DNA of 22,490 bases, taken from NCBI GenBank assembly GCA_964386465.1, contig CAYLTU010000065.1, positions 1 through 22,490 of the forward strand, in the 5' to 3' direction. The DNA comes from GCA-2717185 sp964386465 (lineage in GTDB: Bacteria; Pseudomonadota; Alphaproteobacteria; UBA8366; GCA-2717185). Every line of letters starts with the position of its first letter. Position 1 is the stretch's first letter. Under the pieces are notes generated by a model. It was not told the DNA's origin. It made no database searches and worked only from the letters and a program-made list of their open reading frames with translations. Shown piece by piece: positions 15,515-22,490 of the stretch. The position numbers were made by a program, and so were the translations under genes.

Positions 15515-18500
15515 TCAGGCGGCGGAGACGGTGATGTCGTCATCGACGAATATCTGGGCATCGTTGTTGGCGCTTTGATACACCGTATAGCCCTCGCCGC
15601 CAATCGTCACCGTGCCGGTGTTGTTCCAATTCCCGGCCGCGTTCAGCGAGTCTCCGGCGTCGCCATCGATCAGCAGGCTGTGTTCCGCACCGGTGAGGGA
15701 ATTGGCGCCGCCCGTCGCGGCGAAGGCAATTCGGTCGTCGATGGTGAGGACATTGTCGCCGAACCCGGCGAAGTCGATCCGTTCGATACCGCCGAGTTGG
15801 TCGCCGCGCAACTGCGTCAGGTCGAAGGTCTGCCCCGCCCCGTCGAAGGAGACGAGGTCCGTCCCGCCGCCGCCGTCCAGGCGACCGAAGCCGGTATCGG
15901 AGACCGCGAACACATCGTCGCCGCTGCCGCCATGCATCAGGTCGGCGCCGCCGCCGCCGACGATGAAATCGTTTCCGTCGCCGGCCGACATGACGTCGTC
16001 GCCGGCGCCGCCCGTCAGCGTATTGTCGCCACCGTCGCCCTGATGCGTCACCGCCTTGCCTGTGAGGGTGACCGCGCTGGCGCTCTGCACCGCGTCGAGC
16101 ACGACGCCGCCGCCGACATCGAGTCCTTCGATCGCGTCGAAACTGCCTTCGATTTGGCCAGCCTGCACGATGGTGAAGCTGTCGCCTACGCCGACTTCGA
16201 ATTCCTCGAATTCAACAACGTCGAGAATGCCGCCAGCGGTCAACGTGCCGAGGACCGTCATCTGGTCGTAGCCTTCATGGATGCCTGCCGGCAGGCCGCC
16301 AAGTTCAAACTCAATTCGCCCGTCGTTGCTGTTCGCGATATCGCCGGAGAAGGTCAAGGAGCCCGGTGAAGATCCAAACGATAAGTTGCCGCCGTTATTG
16401 GTAAAAACGGCGCCATCGATTTGGTTGATGGTTCCTGCCGAGTCGCTAACGCTTATGGTGCCGCCGGTGTTATTGATGAATTCTCCGCCTTGCGCCCCCG
16501 GTCCGTCGAGTGTGAAACCGGTGGCGGCATCTGTAATGTTGATGGTTCCACCGTTCCTGAATATCGATCCGGAACCGTCGAACCGGAACGTTACGCCGTC
16601 GTTAAACACCATCGTTCCGAGATTGAAGCTGTTATTGTCTCCCGCATCGAGGGCGATAATGACATCGGTGCCGGCCACACCGGTTACGACACCACCAATC
16701 TCATTACGGAAGATGCCGCCTGTTTTTGTGTTTATTTTAACGGTGGAGGGCGATGCTCCGTCCAGGTTGATGTTGCCGAAGTTGGAGAACTGGTCTTCGT
16801 TGACGTTTATGTCGCCGTCGTCGCTGACATTGATCACGCCCGTACTCGAATTGACGTAAGTGCCGCCGGCGGTGATATCGCCTAAATTCAGCCTGCCGAA
16901 GGAGCCGACATTCATTGTACCGTCGTTGTTGAAGGCTCCGGCGCCGACATCGATGATCGGACCGAAGTCGCCGCCGGTGAAACCACTGACGGTCCCGCCC
17001 GCCGCGATATCGATATCGGTGCTATTGACGGACATGTCGTCGCGCAACGTCAAATCGCCGGACACAGCGAGCGTGGCTATGGTCACGTCGCTGCCGACAA
17101 AAGTACCGGTACCTTGCACGTCCAGTACGCCTGTACCGTCAAGCGAGGTGTTGGAATCCGATAGGAGGTCGCCGGATCCGCCGACCGATAGTGTGCCGTT
17201 TACCGTGACATCCGCACCAGACAGTGTCGCCGTGCCGGTGGTCTGCTGGTAGGTGGCGTCGATCGTTTGGCCGTCGAGCGTGATGTCCTGACGATTGTCG
17301 AAAAACCCTGTGCCAAGGAGCGAGCCGCCGGCGGCCAAATCAAAATTGCCGCCGCTGTTGAGGGTCAACGTGCCGTCGACGGTGAAAACGTTGTTGTTGC
17401 TCGTGATGGTGCCGGTGTTGTTGGTGTCAAGTGCCAGCACGCCGCCGTCGTTCAACGCGAGCGTCGCACCAATGTTGTTGGTAAAGAGCGCGCTGCCGTT
17501 CAGCGTGCCGCCTGCACCGACATTGATCAGGGCGCCGCTGCCGATGCCGAGATTGACGTTTTGGGTGAAGACGCCGTTGCTGAGAATGTCGAGCTGGCCG
17601 GTGCCGAAGTTGGTCGAACCGTCGTTCGTAAATGATCCGCCGAAGAGTCTTAAATTCGAGCCAGCGCCCAGTGTGATGATGCCGGTGCTTGCAAACGATC
17701 CGGATGAGGTGAAGTCGAGTTGCACCGTGGATGCCGCCGCGATGTCTAGCGATCCGCTGCTGCTGTAGATGCCGGCATCGAACCCGGCGAGCCCGGAATC
17801 GAAATTGATCAATCCACTGCTGGACAGGTCCCCTCGGTACAGCATGTTCGACGTCGACGTCCCGTCGAAAAGCAATTCCCCTGTGTTTGTAAGGGTCTGA
17901 CCCGGCGATACGATAACCGACGGTGCGTTGCCGTTGGTATCGGAAGTGATGTTGAAAACGCCTGCGTTCGTCCACGAAGACCCGAACGTTGCCGTCGTCG
18001 CGCCGTTCGTCGCGTCGACTGTTACCGTGCCCCCCGCGTTGTTGGCGAAGTTGATTCCTGCACCGATGTTGAAGTTGCCGCCGTCGAAGTTCAAGTTGCG
18101 GAGGTTGGTATAGCTGTCGATGTCAAGCGTGCCCGACGTCGACATCGTAACGTTGTTGTCACTCGTCATCGTGCCGGTGCCGGAAATGTCGCCATTCGTT
18201 AATTCGAGGCCCGGACCGGCGTTCGTAAGCGTGAAGTCCACACCGGCGCCGACATTGAATTCCGACGCCAACGTGACCGAGCCTGTACCGGTCAAAGCGC
18301 CACCTGAAAGCATGCTCAAGGTACCGCCTACGATGTCGAGGCTAGCGCCGTTTGCGATGTCGATGCCGCCGGTATTTTGCAGTTCGCCATTTGTGACCCT
18401 CAGCGAGTCACCGAAGCCGGTAATTTTGATGTCGCCGGCGTTCTGCAGCACGCCGCCGCCGGTCAGGTCGATCTCGCTCTGGCTGCTGTCGGCGATGATG

Positions 18501-19279
18501 ATGGCGCCCGACTGGTTGTCGACCAGCCCGTCCGTGTCGATCTGCGACAGGGTACCGCCCGACAGGCTGATCTCGCCGCCGCTGCGGTTGGTGATGTTAG
18601 CCACCGCGAACTGGTCGTCGATCAAATCGAGCACGGCACTGTTGTCGATCGTGCCCGCGCCCGAAACGAAGAAGTCGTTCTGATCGGTGTCGATATTGGC
18701 GCCGGATTCGAAAACGAGCGCGCCGCCGACGCTAAAAAAGTTGGCCAGCACCGCGGTGCCCGCACCGCCGGTCTGTACGAAGGTAAGGTCGATCGTCTCG
18801 CCGTCGAGCGTCAGGTCGGCCGCGTTGCGCAGCGTACCGGTTCCGTCCAATGTTGTGTCGCCCAGCACGTCGAGAATGCCGGTGGCTTCGTTGTCGACGA
18901 AACCATTGATCGTCAACGTGCTGTTGGCGGAATTCAGTTTGCCCTGGTTCGTGAGCGTAGCGGTGCCGCCGATCGCGCCGCCGTTATCGAGACTGATCGT
19001 CGTGCCGCTGTCGAGTGTTGTGTCGACGTTGAAGTTCAGACTGGCGTTGTTTTCTACGCTCACGAAACCACCGGCTCCCACCTGTGCATCGGAGCCCGTG
19101 TCCATGATCACCGTGGCCTGCTGTATCGTCAGCGTTTCGCCTGCGCCGATATCGATCGTGCCCTGGTTCGTCAAGGTCGACGCGCCGGTGATCTGCGAGC
19201 CGTTGAGGAACGAGAAGGTCAGGTTGCTGTTCGCCGTGAAATCCGCGCCCAGATCGACCACGGCGTTGTCGAGCTGCAC
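15515..19279 (-). CDS. giant RTX protein, third frame segment: beta-helix, end-cap, C-terminal RTX and terminal domain
   Basis: Genuine coding in this frame starts at about 19593, just after the 22-bp duplication. GTG/ATG-like codons such as the one at 19279 are internal. About 950 residues consist of irregular 20-residue beta-helix rungs of the type TLTNQGTIDIGAGETLTI and LVDNQSGAIIIAD, rich in Gly, Asn, Thr, Asp and Ile. At 16100-16399 is an end-cap domain like that closing many autotransporter-type beta-helices (GSSPGSLTFSGDI, FELGG, GDSFTIVQAGQIEGSF). At 15860-16051 is an RTX block (GGDNTLTGGAGDDVMSAGDG). The last 85 residues (15515-15772) form an RTX terminal domain with GDAGDSLNAAGNWNNTGTVT and the end VDDDITVSAA, probably the type I secretion signal. 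No beta-barrel translocator is present. The protein is strongly acidic, as expected for an extracellular calcium-dependent protein. Confidence 0.85.
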   Translation of the reverse strand: MQLDNAVVDLGADFTANSNLTFSFLNGSQITGASTLTNQGTIDIGAGETLTIQQATVIMDTGSDAQVGAGGFVSVENNASLNFNVDTTLDSGTTISLDNGGAIGGTATLTNQGKLNSANSTLTINGFVDNEATGILDVLGDTTLDGTGTLRNAADLTLDGETIDLTFVQTGGAGTAVLANFFSVGGALVFESGANIDTDQNDFFVSGAGTIDNSAVLDLIDDQFAVANITNRSGGEISLSGGTLSQIDTDGLVDNQSGAIIIADSSQSEIDLTGGGVLQNAGDIKITGFGDSLRVTNGELQNTGGIDIANGASLDIVGGTLSMLSGGALTGTGSVTLASEFNVGAGVDFTLTNAGPGLELTNGDISGTGTMTSDNNVTMSTSGTLDIDSYTNLRNLNFDGGNFNIGAGINFANNAGGTVTVDATNGATTATFGSSWTNAGVFNITSDTNGNAPSVIVSPGQTLTNTGELLFDGTSTSNMLYRGDLSSSGLINFDSGLAGFDAGIYSSSGSLDIAAASTVQLDFTSSGSFASTGIITLGAGSNLRLFGGSFTNDGSTNFGTGQLDILSNGVFTQNVNLGIGSGALINVGAGGTLNGSALFTNNIGATLALNDGGVLALDTNNTGTITSNNNVFTVDGTLTLNSGGNFDLAAGGSLLGTGFFDNRQDITLDGQTIDATYQQTTGTATLSGADVTVNGTLSVGGSGDLLSDSNTSLDGTGVLDVQGTGTFVGSDVTIATLAVSGDLTLRDDMSVNSTDIDIAAGGTVSGFTGGDFGPIIDVGAGAFNNDGTMNVGSFGRLNLGDITAGGTYVNSSTGVINVSDDGDINVNEDQFSNFGNINLDGASPSTVKINTKTGGIFRNEIGGVVTGVAGTDVIIALDAGDNNSFNLGTMVFNDGVTFRFDGSGSIFRNGGTINITDAATGFTLDGPGAQGGEFINNTGGTISVSDSAGTINQIDGAVFTNNGGNLSFGSSPGSLTFSGDIANSNDGRIEFELGGLPAGIHEGYDQMTVLGTLTAGGILDVVEFEEFEVGVGDSFTIVQAGQIEGSFDAIEGLDVGGGVVLDAVQSASAVTLTGKAVTHQGDGGDNTLTGGAGDDVMSAGDGNDFIVGGGGADLMHGGSGDDVFAVSDTGFGRLDGGGGTDLVSFDGAGQTFDLTQLRGDQLGGIERIDFAGFGDNVLTIDDRIAFAATGGANSLTGAEHSLLIDGDAGDSLNAAGNWNNTGTVTIGGEGYTVYQSANNDAQIFVDDDITVSAA

Positions 19280-21131
19280 CAGTCCGGAGATCCCGGTACC
19301 GTTGATGGCACCGCCGTCCAGGTTCAGCGTGCCGCCGACGAAGCGCAGCGCGTCGCCAAGGCCGATCTGGACGATGCCGCCGGAATTGTGGTTGAAGGTT
19401 CCGCCATTGACAAACAGTTCGCCGAGCGCCGACGCCGCCGTGATATCGAACAGGCCGGTGTTGTCGAACCGTTCGCCGCCGTCGAGGTTGAAGATGGCGG
19501 TGCCGGCGATTTCGATCAGGTTCGAGTTCGAATTGACCGGGCCGGTAAAATTGAACGTCGCATCGCCGTCGCCCGAGACGGAAACTATTCCCTGATTGTC
19601 GAGCTGCGCGTCGATGATTGTCGAGCTGCGCGTCGATCTGGCTCGTCCCGAACAGATCGTTCAGGAACGTCAAGATCCCCGTCGACGAATTCGTCAGGGT
19701 GCCGCCGGAAACCGCTAGGTCCGCCTGCCCGGATTCCGCGCTGCCGCTCGAGTCGAACGTCATGTCGCCGTCGTTGGTGAGGAAGCCCGTCGAAGTCAGT
19801 TTGGACGCCGAGCCGCCGGTGTCGAAGAAGACGTCGCCGTTCGACGTGTTGACGAAATCGCCCGTGGTTATGTCGGCGTTGGAACCGTCGAATTGTCCGT
19901 CGTTCGAGAACGCCGTGGCGATCGTAACGGTTGCTTCCGTGGCCGTCAGGTCATTGTCCGACAGCGCCGCCATGTTGCCGCCTGTATCCTGGACGTTCAG
20001 GCCGTCCAGGAGCGTTGCCGTACCGGACATCGTCAGGTCGTTGGCCAGCGAGATCGTGCCGCCCAGTGTCGTCAACCCTTCGACCGTGATCCCTCCATTC
20101 CCGAGAATGTCGACATTGCTGCCGTTGACAGTCAGGTCCTGGGTGAGCTGGATCGAGTCTGTACCGCCGAAGCCGCTGCCGGTGATCGTAATGTCGCCGT
20201 CATAAATAGTGTTCGTACCGCCGAAATCGTCGAGCGTCAGCGTGCCGCCGGAAATCTGGATCGTGTCCGTGCCCTGGATGGTCTCCAGGCTGGAGTTGCC
20301 CGCATCGGAATCGTAGATAACAGTGCCGCCGCTGTTCAGGACGGCGGTGTCGCCGTCGATCGGCTGTACCAGATTCGGAGACCAGTTCTCGCTGTCGAAC
20401 CAGAATGCGCTCGAGCTTCCAGTAAAGTTCTGAGTATCCGAACTCAACGCCATCTGGGTGTCGAGCAGAAGCGTCGCGCCGCCGAAGGTGAACTGCGTGA
20501 AGGCGACACCGTCTATCGTGACCGTGCCGCTATTCGCCCAGCTGGTGTTGGACGACAGTATGTTCGACGCGTCGCCGATCACGGCCAGCGTGCCCGTGTC
20601 GGTGTTGTTGAGAATATCGTCGCTTTCGACGGTAACCGTGTTGGAGCCTGTGGCGAGGTCGATCACCTCGAAATTCTGCGGCGCGCCAGCCGCGCTGACA
20701 TCTATGTTGTTGCCCCCCGAGTCGACCAGCAGCGTGTCGGTGCCGGTGCCGCCGTCGATCGTGGCGTCCTCGGCGCCGAACACGATCGTATCGTTTCCGC
20801 TGCCGCCCAGCAGCGTGTCGTTGCCGCTACCGCCGTCGAGGGTGTTGCCGTTCCCGTCGCCGGTTAAAATGTCATCGCTGTCGCTGCCGACGAACCGCTC
20901 GATATTCGAGAAATTGGCATTTGTAAGATTGACACTCGCACTGCCGCCAAATGAGAAATTGTCGAGCGCGTAGTTGAAGCTACCACCGCCGTTACCCTGG
21001 ATGACGACCGACGTGATGTCGGTGAGGTCGCTCTGGAAACCGAAGAACGGCGTACCGGAAACCGCGAGAGTGTCTGTAAAGGGACCTCCGGAAGAGAAAT
21101 TGATGGTGATGTCGAAATCAGACCCCATCAA
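18984..21131 (-). CDS. giant RTX protein, second frame segment: beta-sandwich domain, RTX repeats, internal terminal domain, first beta-helix part
   Basis: Genuine coding in this frame runs from about 21458, before any start codon, to about 19617. TTG at 21131 is only the first start-like codon. The frame begins with a Ca-protein-associated beta-sandwich-like domain (TNFDSAVGATTLEDFTPNA, then FGFDTNSLMGSDFDITINF and DNFSFGG). An RTX block follows at about 20778-20891 (SDDILTGDGNGNTLDGGSG). Next is a terminal-type domain at 20439-20669 (EVIDLATGSNTVTV to GTVTIDGVAFTQF to LLLDTQMALSSD). A domain opening SSAFWFDSENWSPNL then starts the beta-helix, with rungs such as GGTLTLDDFGGTNTIYDGDI. After residue 505 (DAQLDN, 19617) the 22-bp duplication throws translation into an Arg/His-rich frame, and the tail down to 18984 is not real protein. 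Confidence 0.78.
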   Translation of the reverse strand: MMGSDFDITINFSSGGPFTDTLAVSGTPFFGFQSDLTDITSVVIQGNGGGSFNYALDNFSFGGSASVNLTNANFSNIERFVGSDSDDILTGDGNGNTLDGGSGNDTLLGGSGNDTIVFGAEDATIDGGTGTDTLLVDSGGNNIDVSAAGAPQNFEVIDLATGSNTVTVESDDILNNTDTGTLAVIGDASNILSSNTSWANSGTVTIDGVAFTQFTFGGATLLLDTQMALSSDTQNFTGSSSAFWFDSENWSPNLVQPIDGDTAVLNSGGTVIYDSDAGNSSLETIQGTDTIQISGGTLTLDDFGGTNTIYDGDITITGSGFGGTDSIQLTQDLTVNGSNVDILGNGGITVEGLTTLGGTISLANDLTMSGTATLLDGLNVQDTGGNMAALSDNDLTATEATVTIATAFSNDGQFDGSNADITTGDFVNTSNGDVFFDTGGSASKLTSTGFLTNDGDMTFDSSGSAESGQADLAVSGGTLTNSSTGILTFLNDLFGTSQIDAQLDNHRRAARQSGNSFRLGRRRCDVQFYRPGQFELEPDRNRRHRHLQPRRRRTVRQHRPVRYHGGVGARRTVCQWRNLQPQFRRHRPDRPWRRAALRRRHAEPGRRCHQRYRDLRTGAARQRRGRSGRGFHGEQQPDLLVPQRLADHRRVDLDEPGHDRYRRRRNADDTAGHGDHGHGLRCTGGSRWFRERRKQRQSELQRRHNTRQRHDDQSR
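19594..19637 (-). repeat. exact 22-bp tandem duplication (frameshift site 2)
   Basis: The 22-bp unit starting GATTGTCGAGCTGCG and ending CGTCGAT occurs twice in perfect succession, at 19594-19615 and 19616-19637. As 22 is not a multiple of three, the second copy shifts the frame. With one copy the gene reads SQIDAQLDNQGIVSVSG and continues in the downstream beta-helix frame; with two it reads DNHRRAARQSG and runs out at 18984. Gene expression could in principle switch by gain or loss of a copy. Confidence 0.95.
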
Positions 21132-21252
21132 GCTGTTCGTATCGAACCCGAAAGCCGATGTCGGCGAGTCGAAGGTGATGGTAAGCGCCCGCGGACTGTT
21201 GGTCCCGAGGCTATCCAGGAAACCGCCGGTAAAGCCGCCGCCGGCGTCGATG

Positions 21253-22490
21253 TTAAAGAAACTTCCGACGCCAACGGGTGTCGAATAGGTGACGCCGGGC
21301 TCGATGTCGCCGGCAACGAGGCCAGCTTCGGTCGTAAACTGATTGAGGATGCCCGAGGGTATCGGGAAATGGGCGTTGGGTGTGAAATCTTCCAGCGTGG
21401 TGGCCCCGACCGCGCTGTCGAAGTTGGTACGGTTCGCAAATTGCGTGATCGTCGCCGGCCCGCCCGTTGATGACGTCGTTGCCGCCCTCGCCGAACAGGA
21501 GGTCGCCGGCGCCGGCGTTGTTCGATCCCGTCAGCGAGTCGTCGCCGGCGCCGCCGACCACGATTTCGATGTTGCTCAGGTTATCATTGTCGATATCGTC
21601 GCCGAAAGCGAAGCCCGAGCTGAGGTTTACGGTGACCGGGTTGGTCGCACTGGAAAAGAAAATGGTGTCGGTGCCGCTGCCGCCGTCGTAACTGTCATTG
21701 CCCGTGCCGCTGGCCGCGATGATCGTGTCGTCGCCGAGCCCGCCTTCGACGAAATCGTTGCCGGCGCCGCTGGTAATAATGTCGTCGCCGTCGCCGCCGT
21801 CCAGCGAGTCGTTGAAGTCCGAGCCGATGATGGTGTCCGCGCCGTCCGTGCCGGTGAAAATCACGGGTTCGGGAGAACCGCTGAAGTCGAATACGCCGGC
21901 TTCCAGTTCTTCTTCGATGATTGGTTCTTCTTCTTCTTCCTCGACAACGACGACTACTTCTTCCTCTTCATCGCCGGCACCGTCGTCGCTGCCGGAACCA
22001 CCGCCCTCTGAGGCTTCCTGTGCCGCTTCTTCGCCGAAGTCCTCCTCATCTGTTTCTTCTTCATCCTCACTAACTTGCTTTTCGCTAAAGGCGCCGCCCG
22101 ATACGCTAATGTCGGTGCCGCCTTCTCCGTCTTCCCCGCCTTCGCCGCCTGCTTCCGGGGAAATTTCCGCTTCGCCTTCTCCGTCGCCTTCTCCGCCTTC
22201 GCCATCGGCGAGCGCGCGGCCTTCGCCCTCTCCTTCTCCTTCGCCCTCTCCTTCGCCCTCTCCTTCGCCTTCCGCTTCTCCCTCGGCGGCGGCTTCCTGG
22301 CCGCCTTCGCCACCAGCGGCGCCTTCGCCTTCGCTGCCGCTTTCCGAACCGGGTGCGCCGGCGCCCCCGGGCTGGCCGCCTTGCTGGTTGCCGCCTGAGT
22401 TCGATGGCGGTGCCAGGCCGCCGCCGGCATTGCTCGCCGAGCCGTAACTCGCGTTCACTTCCGACTGCGACAGCACAACCGGGTCGCTCG
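21253..22490 (-). CDS. giant RTX protein, first frame segment: acidic low-complexity region and RTX repeats
   Basis: The frame is open to the right edge (reading SDPVVLSQSEVNASYG), so the GTG at 22476 need not be the start. About 30 Gly/Ser/Asn/Gln-rich residues lead into a long acidic region made of Gly-Glu dipeptides and Glu/Asp runs, including a VVVVV stretch flanked by glutamates. From about residue 205 come nonapeptide GGxGxDxxx repeats (GTDGADTIIGSDFNDSLDGG, GGDGDDIITSG, GGLGDDTII, GGSGTDTIFFSS), which bind calcium in RTX proteins. The last genuine residues are EGGNDVING near 21467. The 70 or so residues after that, down to 21253, are Arg/His-rich and out of frame, and should be ignored. 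Confidence 0.8.
   Translation of the reverse strand, partial: SDPVVLSQSEVNASYGSASNAGGGLAPPSNSGGNQQGGQPGGAGAPGSESGSEGEGAAGGEGGQEAAAEGEAEGEGEGEGEGEGEGEGEGRALADGEGGEGDGEGEAEISPEAGGEGGEDGEGGTDISVSGGAFSEKQVSEDEEETDEEDFGEEAAQEASEGGGSGSDDGAGDEEEEVVVVVEEEEEEPIIEEELEAGVFDFSGSPEPVIFTGTDGADTIIGSDFNDSLDGGDGDDIITSGAGNDFVEGGLGDDTIIAASGTGNDSYDGGSGTDTIFFSSATNPVTVNLSSGFAFGDDIDNDNLSNIEIVVGGAGDDSLTGSNNAGAGDLLFGEGGNDVINGRAGDDHAICEPYQLRQRGRGHHAGRFHTQRPFPDTLGHPQSVYDRSWPRCRRHRARRHLFDTRWRRKFL
21459..21465 (-). other. frameshift site 1 in the giant RTX gene (one extra G/C)
   Basis: The + strand reads CCCGCCC here (GGGCGGG in gene sense). Deleting one base joins the upstream frame (GGNDVING) to the downstream frame (GPATITQFANRTNFDSAVG) with no stop, giving NDVINGGPATITQFANR. 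Without the deletion the upstream frame turns into basic nonsense and stops at 21253. Two runs of three C make an indel or base-call error plausible. Confidence 0.8.
22220..22273 (-). repeat. simple tandem repeat (6/12-bp units) encoding Gly-Glu dipeptides
   Basis: On the + strand CCTTCGCCCTCT occurs at 22220-22231, 22238-22249 and 22250-22261. A CCTTCT half-unit lies at 22232-22237 and a variant unit at 22262-22273. Translated on the minus strand, this gives a run of (Glu-Gly). The units are multiples of three, so slippage changes linker length without breaking the frame. Confidence 0.85.

Larger units (their letters stand above)
15515..22490 (-). pseudogene. giant RTX/beta-helix secreted protein gene, read in three frames because of two +1 lesions; 5' end outside window
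   Basis: The whole stretch is one gene by domain continuity. Order from the N-terminus: Gly/Ser/Glu-rich acidic region, RTX calcium-binding repeats, a beta-sandwich-like domain, more RTX repeats, an RTX terminal domain, about 1,300 residues of beta-helix rungs, an end-cap domain, a last RTX block and a second terminal domain ending DDDITVSAA. The frame breaks at 21459-21465 (one extra base) and at 19594-19637 (22-bp duplication). Removing one base and one repeat copy gives an uninterrupted frame of about 2,316 residues to the window edge. The RTX repeats and C-terminus suggest type I secretion to the surface or medium, and the beta-helix suggests an adhesin or matrix protein. No secretion ATPase, membrane-fusion or TolC gene is in the window. 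The breaks may be assembly errors, a real pseudogene, or phase variation. Confidence 0.8.

Noticed and set aside
14030..16369. A 779-codon open frame on the + strand
   Set aside because: It runs antisense through two well-supported minus-strand genes, has no domain resemblance, and is explained by codon bias in GC-rich DNA.
18377..19780. A 467-codon + strand frame opposite the beta-helix region
   Set aside because: It is a shadow of the repetitive minus-strand coding sequence and crosses the 22-bp duplication without any domain signal.
21128..21439. A 103-codon minus-strand frame in the region between the first two segments of the giant gene
   Set aside because: It is the third, Arg/Pro/Ser-rich frame; the real continuation is the frame reading TNFDSAVGATTLEDF.
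21343..22447. Ser/Pro-rich and Phe/Ala-rich + strand frames opposite the acidic region
   Set aside because: They are the antisense translation of Gly-Glu and poly-Glu repeats, not independent proteins.
15515..22490. Classification as a type V autotransporter
   Set aside because: Beta-helix and end-cap sequences are present, but the C-terminus is an RTX terminal domain and there is no 12-stranded beta-barrel.
15515..22490. CRISPR-like array or DNA-level repeat cassette
   Set aside because: Recurring GCCGCCGT/GTCGCC-type words come from repeated Gly, Asp and Asn codons in the protein; there are no evenly spaced identical repeats with unique spacers.

Overview
This 22.5-kb window of GC-rich DNA looks like a chromosomal segment (possibly a metagenome contig) from an alphaproteobacterium, most likely a marine Rhodospirillales-type organism. 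I infer this from the base composition, the cluster of CoA-ester enzymes, the two class III cyclase architectures (CHD-TolB-TPR and CHASE2-CHD) and the giant RTX-type protein. I could not run a search to confirm it. No tRNA, rRNA, CRISPR array, insertion sequence or integrase is visible, and no gap between genes exceeds 300 bp.

Left part (1-9182): after the last codons of a + strand gene, everything is on the minus strand. Read in the direction of transcription from 9182 down to 5012 there is a four-gene operon: family III CoA-transferase, enoyl-CoA hydratase, HMG-CoA-lyase-like enzyme and acyl-CoA dehydrogenase. Together these could activate, oxidise, hydrate and cleave a branched organic acid. 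Then come a soluble adenylate cyclase (4783-3002) with TolB-like and TPR regions, and a UbiD-family decarboxylase followed 15 bp later by an acyl-CoA ligase (2891-93).

Middle (9310-11463): a + strand TPR protein with a GT9-like glycosyltransferase domain and a histone-H1-like Lys/Arg tail. It diverges from the CoA operon and converges, 2 bp apart, with a CHASE2 adenylate cyclase (13955-11466).

Right part (22490-14039, minus): a giant secreted RTX/beta-helix protein (at least about 2,300 residues if repaired, N-terminus beyond the window) and, 36 bp downstream, a glycosyltransferase-methyltransferase fusion. The giant gene is read here in three frames. I can place both frame breaks: one extra G/C within 21459-21465, and an exact 22-bp tandem duplication at 19594-19637. 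Removing one base and one repeat copy restores a single uninterrupted reading frame.

The most interesting unit is the right half. It combines a giant surface protein, two sugar-transfer enzymes of different design and a membrane cyclase. It may be a locus for making and modifying a cell-surface adhesin, but that functional link is inference.
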